Shown piece after piece: positions 7,397 through 13,411 of a stretch of 13,567 bases of DNA (position 1 is the first letter of the stretch; the number at the start of each line of letters is the position of its first letter). Where the stretch lies: contig JANNHK010000072.1 of NCBI GenBank assembly GCA_031404355.1, positions 1 through 13,567 of the forward strand. Direction: 5' to 3'. The translations under genes were made by a program, and so were the position numbers. The notes beneath the pieces were generated by a model that was not told where the DNA came from, ran no database searches, and saw only the letters and a program-made list of their open reading frames with translations. The DNA is from JANNHK01 sp031404355 (GTDB lineage Bacteria > Actinomycetota > Acidimicrobiia > IMCC26256 > PALSA-610).

Positions 7397-8335
7397 ATGC
7401 GGCGCACGACGTTGACCGTGGCATGTGTGTTCGTAGCGCTGTTCGGCGCGTGCAAGCCGTCACCGCCCGGCGGCGGTACGACGACGACTACCGTCACGAC
7501 GACCACGACGGTTGCGCCCAACTGTGCGTCGCCGGCACCGAAGACGACGGTGCGTTACGCCACCATTGCCGGTGTTCCCGCCAACGCGACGAGCGTCGAT
7601 GTGTACGCACCTTCGAATCCGTGCGACGCGCCGGTCGTGATGTGGGTCCACGGGGGCGGTTACCACAACGGTGACAAGGCGAACCAGATCGCGAACAAGA
7701 AGAACCTCTTCACCGGCCGCGGCGAGATCCTCGTCAGCGTGAACTACCGCCTGACCGTCGTGGGCGACCCGACGTCGGCGCATTATCCCGACCACTACAC
7801 CGATGTCGCCAACGCGGTGGCGTGGGTGCGCGCCAACATCGCGAGTTTCGGCGGCGACCCGGAACGCATCGCCCTCCTCGGCCATTCGGCCGGTGGTGAC
7901 ATCGTGTCGAACGTCGTGACGAACCCGCAGTACCTCGCCGCCCAGGGTCTTGCGCTCGACGACGTGCGGTGCGCGGGCCCGCTCGACACCGAAGGATTCG
8001 ACAAGGTCGCATCGACGAGCGACGACGCCGACGAGGGACTCCAGTGGTTGAGCGCGTTGGGCAACGCACCCGACTACAAGGTCACGACCTCGGCCAAGAC
8101 CTATGTACAGCCGGGGATCGGCATCCCGCCGATGATCGGTGTCGTGCGCGGGAGCGCGGCGCGCCAGGCGATCGAGCAGGCGTTCCTCGACCAGCTCACC
8201 GCGGCCGGTATCGCGGCGACGAAGATCGACGCACGCGGGCTCACCCACGGTCAGGTGAACACCCTCATCGGCGCGCCGGGCGATACGCGGATGACACCGC
8301 CGATCACGGCGTTTCTCGACACTTGTTTCGCGTAG
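7397..8335 (+). CDS. Secreted alpha/beta hydrolase (HSL/BD-FAE-like esterase), probable lipoprotein
   Basis: 312 residues. A signal peptide (MRRTTLTVACVFVALFGAC) ends in a lipobox-like F-G-A-C, so C19 is probably lipidated, although phenylalanine at -3 is unusual. A threonine-rich spacer (about 28-41) follows, as in many actinobacterial surface proteins. The catalytic domain shows the oxyanion motif H85-G-G-G, a nucleophile elbow GHSAGG with S164, and a late histidine H284 in THG; the acid residue is not assigned. This is the hormone-sensitive-lipase/bacterial feruloyl esterase type, acting on short acyl or aryl esters outside the cell. The 3' end stops 6 bp from the convergent SnoaL-like gene. 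Confidence 0.85.
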   Translation: MRRTTLTVACVFVALFGACKPSPPGGGTTTTTVTTTTTVAPNCASPAPKTTVRYATIAGVPANATSVDVYAPSNPCDAPVVMWVHGGGYHNGDKANQIANKKNLFTGRGEILVSVNYRLTVVGDPTSAHYPDHYTDVANAVAWVRANIASFGGDPERIALLGHSAGGDIVSNVVTNPQYLAAQGLALDDVRCAGPLDTEGFDKVASTSDDADEGLQWLSALGNAPDYKVTTSAKTYVQPGIGIPPMIGVVRGSAARQAIEQAFLDQLTAAGIAATKIDARGLTHGQVNTLIGAPGDTRMTPPITAFLDTCFA

Positions 8336-8341
8336 CAGTAC

Positions 8342-8764
8342 CTACGACGACTTCGCGACGAGCCCGACGCCGTTCTGGCAGTGCGGTCCGCCCCAGTGCT
8401 CGACGATCTTGCCGTCGCGCATGCGCAGGATCGCAGTGCCGTTGATCTCGACGGGGTCGCCGCTCGGTTCCACGTCGTAGAACGGCGCGCCGGTGTGGGT
8501 GCCCTTCACCGTCCAGTTCGTGACGATCAGGTCGTCGTGCTCGATGACCTTGTTGACCGTGAACGTCATGTCGGGGAACGCGGTGCGCACCGACGTCCAC
8601 CAGTGCAGTTCGTCGCCGCGAATGTCGGAGCCGGACCGGTCCGGGCTGACCCGCTCGGTCACGTGGCTCGAAAACTCCGGCGCGAAGAACTGGAACACGG
8701 CTGCTTCTTCGCCGGCGAACATCGCGTCGCTGTACTCGGCGAGGAGTCTCAGGTTGTCCGACAT
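8342..8764 (-). CDS. SnoaL-like / ester-cyclase family protein (NTF2 fold)
   Basis: 140 residues, from MSDNLRLLAEYSDAMFAGEE to TAG. The size and pattern fit the SnoaL-like NTF2 fold: an N-terminal helix, PEFSSHV, WTSVRTAFPDMTFTVNKVIEHDDLIVTNWTVKGTHTGAPF, and the last strands INGTAILRMRDGKIVEHWGG. FPDM and KIVEHW are typical of SnoaL/ester-cyclase annotations. Proteins of this fold act as polyketide cyclases, isomerases or small-ligand binders; the ligand here is unknown. It starts 31 bp after the CbiX-like gene on the same strand, so it may be the last gene of the heliorhodopsin operon, although a GATGAT box 6 nt before the ATG could give it a promoter. Confidence 0.75.
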   Translation of the reverse strand: MSDNLRLLAEYSDAMFAGEEAAVFQFFAPEFSSHVTERVSPDRSGSDIRGDELHWWTSVRTAFPDMTFTVNKVIEHDDLIVTNWTVKGTHTGAPFYDVEPSGDPVEINGTAILRMRDGKIVEHWGGPHCQNGVGLVAKSS

Positions 8765-8770
8765 GGCGCC

Positions 8771-8776
8771 ATCATC
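8771..8776 (-). promoter_or_regulatory. Possible -10 box for SnoaL-like gene
   Basis: Minus-strand GATGAT, one base from TATGAT, lies exactly 6 nt before the ATG at 8764. It could make this gene independent of the heliorhodopsin operon. Weak evidence by itself. Confidence 0.3.
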
Positions 8777-8795
8777 GCAGAAGCTCGGAACCGGT

Positions 8796-9230
8796 TCACA
8801 GAGTTCTGAGGGTGCAGCGGCCGCTCCCCGCGCACACGTCACACTCGGGCGCCTCCCCGGCGACGTGGGCGAGGCAGTACTCCACCCGGGCCGCAACGAT
8901 GTCCATCAGGAGCGGATGAGGCCCGAGGGGTGCGGTCACGAGGTATCCGACACCCGGGTGGCGGGCCGCCGCTTCGGTGACGAGCGCGGGGATGTCGCGT
9001 TCCCAGTGCTTTCCGGGCCACAGGAAGAACGGTGCGACGACAACGGTCGACGCGCCCTGGGCAACGCATCCATCGAATGCGGTGCCGATCGAGGGTTCGG
9101 CGAGTTCCATATGGGCGGGCTCGACGATGGGGTACGGCAATTGTGCGCGCCGGTCGGCGACGAACGCCTCGTGCCGTAGATTCGATTCGGCGCGCGTCGA
9201 CCCGTGGTCGACGATCACGAGGCCCGTCAT
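8796..9230 (-). CDS. CbiX-type sirohydrochlorin chelatase
   Basis: 144 residues, the size of the single-domain CbiX-S/SirB-like chelatases that insert cobalt (B12 pathway) or iron (siroheme) into sirohydrochlorin. The two metal-handling histidines are visible: H9 in VDHGS and H75 in FFLWPGKHWERDIP. LGPHPLLMD follows, and the C-terminus carries C130-x2-C133-x5-C139 (CDVCAGSGRC), a cysteine cluster seen in many members of this branch. Cobalt versus iron cannot be decided from sequence. The ATG overlaps the heliorhodopsin stop by one base (TGATG), so translation is coupled. Its place beside a B12-dependent regulator makes a role in corrin supply plausible but unproven. Confidence 0.82.
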   Translation of the reverse strand: MTGLVIVDHGSTRAESNLRHEAFVADRRAQLPYPIVEPAHMELAEPSIGTAFDGCVAQGASTVVVAPFFLWPGKHWERDIPALVTEAAARHPGVGYLVTAPLGPHPLLMDIVAARVEYCLAHVAGEAPECDVCAGSGRCTLRTL

Positions 9231-9991
9231 CAGTCGGCCAGCGTTCCGGCGTAGACCTGCCAGGCCAGCGCGCTCTTGGCCACGAGGCTCAGTACGAGAT
9301 AGACCCGCTCGCCGTAGAGGTAGTCGGCGAATCGCCCCTTGCCCCGGTACTGGAGCCACTGGTTCAACGCGAAACAGTTGAACAGGAGGAAGAGCGACAC
9401 GAAGATCCCGTAGACGAACCCGGGAATTCCTTCGCCTTCGCTCGACGAAACGGCCATGGCCCACGCGATCGTGATCCACGGCACCGCGCCCGCGATGCAT
9501 CCGAACACGAAGGGCGACCAGTTGACGCGGTCGCGACCGGTGTTCACCTGTTCCATGACGAACCCGAAGAGGATCATCGCGGCGTTGACACCGAACAGCG
9601 CGAGCAGCGCGTAGAAGTTGGTGATGCCGGGCAGCATCGCGATCAGGACGATCATCACCGACGCGGACAGCGAGTACTCGATCCACCGGGCCGGGTTGAT
9701 GCCCCGCGCCAGGTTGGCCTCGTACCAGGCGACGACGCGCGGCGCGGCCATGAGCAGATGGTCGGCGGCGGCGAGGATCAGGAACAGCGCGATGCCGAAC
9801 GAGAAGCGGAGGTCGAAGAACGTCGTCATCTCGGTCAGCGGCGACCCCGGTGGCCCCGTCTGCACGGGAGCTACAACGGGGATCGCGAAGTCGTTGGCGA
9901 GCGCGAGGATGACCAGCCCCTGAGCGAGGTGCACGAACCCGACGCCGGCGTTCCACCGGCGGAGACCGGGCATTGCAATGGCTGCGCTCAC
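9230..9991 (-). CDS. Heliorhodopsin
   Basis: 253 residues, the usual length, with seven hydrophobic segments. The retinal Schiff-base lysine is K239 in SLVAKSALAWQ, and the counterion is E105 in ARWIEYSLS. H21, H78, E105, S235 and K239 all sit two residues before the H23, H80, E107, S237 and K241 recalled for heliorhodopsin 48C12, so the whole photoactive core is intact. VNAAMILFGFVMEQVN, FVFGCIAGAVPW and GFVYGIFVSLFLLFNCFALN are family hallmarks. Heliorhodopsins are inverted in the membrane (N-terminus inside), have slow photocycles and are thought to be sensory or regulatory rather than pumps. The GTG at 9991 is chosen because it overlaps the upstream stop as GTGA; ATG at 9973 is the alternative. 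No retinal-synthesis gene is in the window. Confidence 0.96.
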   Translation of the reverse strand: MSAAIAMPGLRRWNAGVGFVHLAQGLVILALANDFAIPVVAPVQTGPPGSPLTEMTTFFDLRFSFGIALFLILAAADHLLMAAPRVVAWYEANLARGINPARWIEYSLSASVMIVLIAMLPGITNFYALLALFGVNAAMILFGFVMEQVNTGRDRVNWSPFVFGCIAGAVPWITIAWAMAVSSSEGEGIPGFVYGIFVSLFLLFNCFALNQWLQYRGKGRFADYLYGERVYLVLSLVAKSALAWQVYAGTLAD

Positions 9992-10194
9992 GCGACGGGT
10001 CGCTTTCCGATGATCGGGCGCGCGACGAGTTGCGCGACACGGCGGTCCACGAGGGGCACCACGGCGAGTTGGGTCGCGGCCCGATCGTCGAGTTCCTCGC
10101 GGGTACGGAACCACAGCAGCCCGTAGAGGAACACTCCGGTGCTCACCGCGACGAAGATTACCGAGCCGATTCCGAACAAGAGGGTCTCGTTCAT
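9988..10194 (-). CDS. Small single-pass membrane protein upstream of heliorhodopsin
   Basis: 68 residues with one clear membrane helix (about 5-29: LLFGIGSVIFVAVSTGVFLYGLLWF), followed by a charged cytoplasmic-looking tail (RTREELDDRAATQ and R/K-rich end). I do not recognise a family. The gene is real on context: a GGGAGG ribosome-binding site 6 nt before the ATG, ATGA overlap with the gene before it and GTGA overlap with heliorhodopsin after it. Such coupling points to a fixed ratio with, or physical association to, the rhodopsin, but that is inference. Confidence 0.75.
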   Translation of the reverse strand: MNETLLFGIGSVIFVAVSTGVFLYGLLWFRTREELDDRAATQLAVVPLVDRRVAQLVARPIIGKRPVA

Positions 10195-10409
10195 CGGAGG
10201 CCTCCCGACTCGGAGAGGAGCAGTGCTCCCAAGGAGTGGATGGACGGGACCCAGATACCGACGAAGATGCCGGCGGTGGTGTCGTCGGCGACGAAGTACA
10301 AGTAGACGGACAACAGGAACGACGCGAACGCCGCCGCCAGGAAGATGAGCTTCAACGCGACGATCGATTCGGGCCTGATTCGAGAACGGGACTGGCTAGT
10401 GGTTTCCAT
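10191..10409 (-). CDS. Small two-helix membrane protein, first gene of heliorhodopsin operon
   Basis: 72 residues from METTSQ. Residues about 16-40 form a strong membrane helix (ending LLSVYLYFV), and about 45-66 a second, weaker one (AGIFVGIWVPSIHSLGALLL), giving a helical hairpin. No known family is recognised. The ATG at 10409 follows GGAGG by 10 nt; an in-frame ATG at 10466 would add 19 residues (Gly/Ser/Pro-rich) but has no ribosome-binding site and begins inside the control region. The stop overlaps the next start as ATGA. As the first gene it lies about 60 nt from the inverted repeat shared with the divergent B12 regulator. Confidence 0.72.
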   Translation of the reverse strand: METTSQSRSRIRPESIVALKLIFLAAAFASFLLSVYLYFVADDTTAGIFVGIWVPSIHSLGALLLSESGGLR

Positions 10410-10465
10410 GGTCACCCCACCTCCGGGGGAGTCGAGGCTCCCGGTGAGCCCCGGCGTGCTTGCCA

Positions 10466-10471
10466 TATGTT
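10466..10471 (+). promoter_or_regulatory. Possible -10 box for B12 regulator operon
   Basis: TATGTT matches TAnnnT and lies 9 nt before the ATG at 10481, giving a very short or absent leader. TATACT at 10484-10489 is a better hexamer but lies inside the reading frame, so it would miss the only usable start codon. Minus-strand -10 candidates (TAGAGT, TACATT) also lie in the repeat, so promoters and operator overlap. Confidence 0.4.
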
Positions 10472-10504
10472 TAGTGGTAAATGTATACTCTATTTATCAC
10501 TAAA
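10470..10504. promoter_or_regulatory. Inverted-repeat operator between heliorhodopsin operon and B12 regulator
   Basis: Left arm TTTAGTGGTAAAT (10470-10482) and right arm ATTTATCACTAAA (10492-10504) are reverse complements at 12 of 13 positions, separated by GTATACTCT. The stretch is very A/T-rich inside a G+C-rich genome and covers the regulator's start codon. It is the best candidate for the binding site of the divergently encoded HTH protein, controlling both its own operon and the heliorhodopsin operon. Confidence 0.8.
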
Positions 10505-11356
10505 TCAAGCTCGACTCCGGAGAACGCGGCGGATGCCGTCGTCACACTGCACGAGGCGGCCGACCGGCTGGGCGTGCACTACATGACGGCCTATCGCTAT
10601 GTCCGCACCGGCCGGCTCCCGGCGTACAACCACGGGAACCGTTGGGAAGTACGCGTCGCCGATCTCGAGCAGTTTCGTACCGCGAGCGAACCGCAGGCTT
10701 CGCGCCGGGGGCGACCGGACTGGGACATGACTCGCGGCCGTCTCCTTCCGACGCTGCTGCGCGGCGACGAAGCGGGGGCCTGGTCGCTCGTCGAAACCGC
10801 GCTCGGCGGAGGTGCCGACCCCGACGAGGTACATTTGCGGTTGCTCGCACCGACGTTGCGTGAGATCGGCGAACAGTGGGCAAGCGGAACGATCGACATC
10901 GCCGACGAGCACCGGGCATCGGTCGTCGCGACGCGAGTCGTCGCGCGACTAGGCCCGCAGTTCTGGCAGCCGGGCCGGCGCGTCGGGAAAGTTGTCGTCG
11001 CCGGCGTCGAAGGAGATCATCACTCCCTGCCGGTCGCAATGCTCGCCGACCTGCTGCGGAGCCGCGGGCTCGGCGTCGTCGACCTCGGCCCCGATACGCC
11101 GATCGCCTCGTTGACGGGCACCCTCGGCGAGACGGGCGGCGTGGTCGCGGTGTGCGTCAGCGTGAGCATCCACGAGCGGTTTGCCGCCGTCCGCCGTACG
11201 ACGCGAACGCTGCGCAACCAGTTCCCCGACAAGGCCGTGTACGTCGGCGGGCCGGCAGTCACCGACTCGGAAACGGCACACCGTCTCGGGTCGGACGCAT
11301 ATGCGAGTGATGGTGCGGAACTCGCCGCGATGATCCGCAGGCAGGTGCACCAATGA
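10481..11356 (+). CDS. CarH-like B12-binding photoreceptor regulator with excisionase-type HTH
   Basis: 291 residues. Residues 20-66 form an HTH_17/excisionase-type DNA-binding domain (VTLHEAADRLGVHYMTAYRYVRTGRLPAY, then NRWEV and DLEQF). Residues about 84-160 are the helical B12 cap, with W133-x9-E143-H144, the exact W-x9-EH motif that covers adenosylcobalamin in CarH. Residues about 168-288 are the Rossmann B12 domain, with D179-x-H181 as lower ligand motif; the usual following glycine is proline. In CarH, adenosylcobalamin drives dark tetramerisation and DNA binding, and light releases it. The residue after the tryptophan is alanine (A134), where Thermus CarH has the light-state ligand H132. 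The ATG at 10481 is the only standard start before the HTH. It overlaps the SDR gene as ATGA. Confidence 0.88.
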   Translation: MYTLFITKSSSTPENAADAVVTLHEAADRLGVHYMTAYRYVRTGRLPAYNHGNRWEVRVADLEQFRTASEPQASRRGRPDWDMTRGRLLPTLLRGDEAGAWSLVETALGGGADPDEVHLRLLAPTLREIGEQWASGTIDIADEHRASVVATRVVARLGPQFWQPGRRVGKVVVAGVEGDHHSLPVAMLADLLRSRGLGVVDLGPDTPIASLTGTLGETGGVVAVCVSVSIHERFAAVRRTTRTLRNQFPDKAVYVGGPAVTDSETAHRLGSDAYASDGAELAAMIRRQVHQ

Positions 11357-12870
11357 GCGCGCCCACAACCGTGCTCGTGACCGGCGCAACCGGCTACGTC
11401 GGCGGCCGGCTCGTACCTGAACTGCTCGCTCGGGGCCACCGGGTGCGGTGCCTGGCCCGCCGGCCGGCGAAGCTCGGGGGTCTCCCGTGGGCGGGAGATG
11501 TCGAGATCGTCCGCGGCGACGTGGCGAGCGGCGAAGGGTTGCGCGCCGCGTTCGAGGGCATCGACGCCGCGTACTACCTCGTGCACTCGATCGGCGGTAC
11601 GGGCGACTGGGAACGGCGCGACGTGGAGGCGGCGGAGCGTTTCCGAGACGCCGCGGCCGACGCGGGTGTCGAACAGATCGTGTATCTCGGTGGGCTCGGC
11701 GACGAAGCCGCCGAGGACCTGTCGCCCCACCTTGCCAGCCGGCACGAGGTCGGCCGCGTGCTCGCCGCCGGTGCCGTGCCTGTCACCGAACTCCGCGCTG
11801 CTGTTGTCATCGGTTCCGGGAGCGCGTCGTTCGAGATGTTGCGGAACCTCGTCGAAGTGCTGCCGGCGATGGTCACACCGCGGTGGGTCCGGACCCGCTG
11901 TCAGCCGATCGCGATTCGCGACGTGCTTGCGTATCTCACCGGGGTGCTCCTCGAACCGCGTGCGGCGGGCCGGGTCTTCGAGATCGGCGGTGACGATGTC
12001 GTCACGTACGCCGACCTGATGCGGATCTACGCGGAGGTCACGGGTTTGCGTCGCCGCATCGTCGTGCGCGTGCCCGTACTGTCGCCGCGCCTCTCGTCGT
12101 GGTGGATCCGACTGGTCACGCCGCTGCCGGTCGAACTGGCACGCGCCCTCGTCGACAGCCTGGTCAACGAGGTCGTTGTGCGCGACCCGGCGATTCGCGA
12201 AATCGTGCCGATCACGCCGTTGTCGACGCGCGAGGCCGTGGAGCTCGCGGTGCGGCGCGTCGCCGATCTCGACGTGGACACGACGTGGGCGGGCGCCGAA
12301 CTCGGTGGCCGCACCCCGGCCGACCCGATGCCGGGCGACCCCGACTGGTCGGGCGGCACCGTGCTCGAGGACCGGCGCACGGCCTGGACATCCGCCCCTG
12401 CCGCCGACGTGTTCGCAGTCGTCTGCGGCATCGGCGGGAAGCGCGGATGGTATGCGGCCGAGCCGCTGTGGTGGTTGCGCGGCGCGCTCGACCTGCTTGC
12501 CGGCGGCATCGGACTGCGCCGCGGCCGCCGTCACCCCGACGCGTTGCGCGTCGGTGACCCGCTCGACTTCTGGCGCGTCGAAGCGCTCGAACCCGATCGC
12601 CTGCTGCGCCTGCGCGCCGAGATGCGGCTCCCCGGCGCGGCGTGGCTCGAATGGCGGGTCACTCGCGAACCCGATGGTCGCACCCGACTCGACCAGCGCG
12701 CACGCTTTCATCCCCGCGGCCTGCTCGGCCGCGTCTACTGGTACGCGGTCCTGCCGTTCCACGCGTTCGTCTTCGCCCCGCTCGCTCGTCGGCTCGCGGT
12801 CGAGGCCGAACGCCGGGCAACGACCGCGCCGCCCATCGCATCAACGACGAAGACGGAGACTCCACCATGA
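11353..12870 (+). CDS. Atypical SDR / NAD(P)-binding protein fused to DUF2867
   Basis: 505 residues. The N-terminal half is a Rossmann domain of the NAD(P)-binding, complex-I-NDUFA9-like type (VLVTGATGYVGG with G11-x-x-G14-x-x-G17, then RGDVASGEGLRAAFEGIDAAYYL). The catalytic Y-x-x-x-K of classical SDRs is absent; the site reads SPHLASRHEVGRVL. The C-terminal part (about 340-480: TSAPAADVFAVVCGIGG, GWYAAEPLWWLRG, LDFWRVEALEPDRLLRLRAEM) matches DUF2867, an SRPBCC-like region. The combination is common in actinobacteria, and I recall it near light- or B12-regulated genes, but the reaction is unknown. ATGA overlaps at both ends place it firmly in the operon between the B12 regulator and dps. Confidence 0.85.
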   Translation: MSAPTTVLVTGATGYVGGRLVPELLARGHRVRCLARRPAKLGGLPWAGDVEIVRGDVASGEGLRAAFEGIDAAYYLVHSIGGTGDWERRDVEAAERFRDAAADAGVEQIVYLGGLGDEAAEDLSPHLASRHEVGRVLAAGAVPVTELRAAVVIGSGSASFEMLRNLVEVLPAMVTPRWVRTRCQPIAIRDVLAYLTGVLLEPRAAGRVFEIGGDDVVTYADLMRIYAEVTGLRRRIVVRVPVLSPRLSSWWIRLVTPLPVELARALVDSLVNEVVVRDPAIREIVPITPLSTREAVELAVRRVADLDVDTTWAGAELGGRTPADPMPGDPDWSGGTVLEDRRTAWTSAPAADVFAVVCGIGGKRGWYAAEPLWWLRGALDLLAGGIGLRRGRRHPDALRVGDPLDFWRVEALEPDRLLRLRAEMRLPGAAWLEWRVTREPDGRTRLDQRARFHPRGLLGRVYWYAVLPFHAFVFAPLARRLAVEAERRATTAPPIASTTKTETPP

Positions 12871-13351
12871 ACCCGAAAGCTGCACCCGGAATCGACATCG
12901 GCATCGCCGAAGCGGACCGTCTGACCATCACCGACGGCATCAGCCGACTGCTGGCCGACACGTACACGCTGTACCTGAAGACCCACAACTACCACTGGAA
13001 CGTGACCGGACCGCAGTTCAACACGCTGCATCTCATGTTCGAGACGCAGTACAACGAGTTGTGGACCGCGGTCGACCTGTTGGCCGAGCGGATCCGCGCG
13101 CTCGGTGTGTTCGTTCCGGGCAGTAACCGGCAGTTCGCGGCGCTGACCGTGATTCCCGAAGCCGAGGGCGTCCCGAGTGCCGAGGAAATGCTCGCCGACC
13201 TCGTCGCCGGCCACGAGGCCGTCCGCGCACCGCTCGCGACGTGTTCCCCACTGTCCAGCAGGCCGGCGACGAAGCCACCGCCGACCTGCTCACCCAGCGT
13301 CTGCAGGTCCACGAAAAGACGGCATGGATGCTCCGATCGATGCTCGGCTAG
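12867..13351 (+). pseudogene. dps: Dps DNA-protection ferritin, interrupted by a one-base frameshift
   Basis: The start ATG overlaps the SDR stop (ATGA), after GGAGA. Residues H43, H55, E59, D70 and E74 have the spacing of the Dps ferroxidase site (E. coli H51, H63, D67, D78, E82), in KTHNYHWNVTGPQF and AERIRALG. Dps forms a 12-subunit shell that oxidises iron with peroxide and protects DNA. The frame is correct to GHEAVR near 13226, then continues one frame over as DVFPTVQQAGDEATADLL and ends in MLRSMLG and TAG at 13349-13351. One missing base within 13221-13237 explains it; restoring a base gives 161 residues. Read literally, the frame runs on to 13391. Because the break is near a suspicious contig end, sequencing error is as likely as real loss. 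Confidence 0.85.
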
Positions 13352-13411
13352 CCCGCGCTTGGGCGTCGGGTGGCAACCACAGGTAGCATGATCGTTCCAC
13401 CGACGCGCGGT

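Noticed and set aside
5919..7415. 498-residue plus-strand frame over the methyltransferase end and the serine hydrolase
   Set aside because: Antisense to the S-x-x-K hydrolase, with no domain and no plausible start signal.
7480..7520. Short ACG/ACC-rich tandem repeat
   Set aside because: It is the coding sequence of the threonine-rich linker of the secreted hydrolase, not a DNA repeat element.
9992..10114. N-terminal extension of heliorhodopsin to an ATG at 10114
   Set aside because: The extra residues are Arg/Pro-rich and overlap the small membrane protein gene in another frame; the GTGA overlap at 9991 gives the usual family length.
10410..10480. Cobalamin riboswitch between the divergent operons
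   Set aside because: I looked because of the B12 context, but the leader is too short and no B12-box-like sequence is visible.
11020..12762. 580-residue open frame on the minus strand opposite the SDR-DUF2867 gene
   Set aside because: Arg/His/Asp-rich composition without recognisable domains, typical of antisense shadows in G+C-rich DNA; the plus strand has clear families and ATGA-coupled starts.
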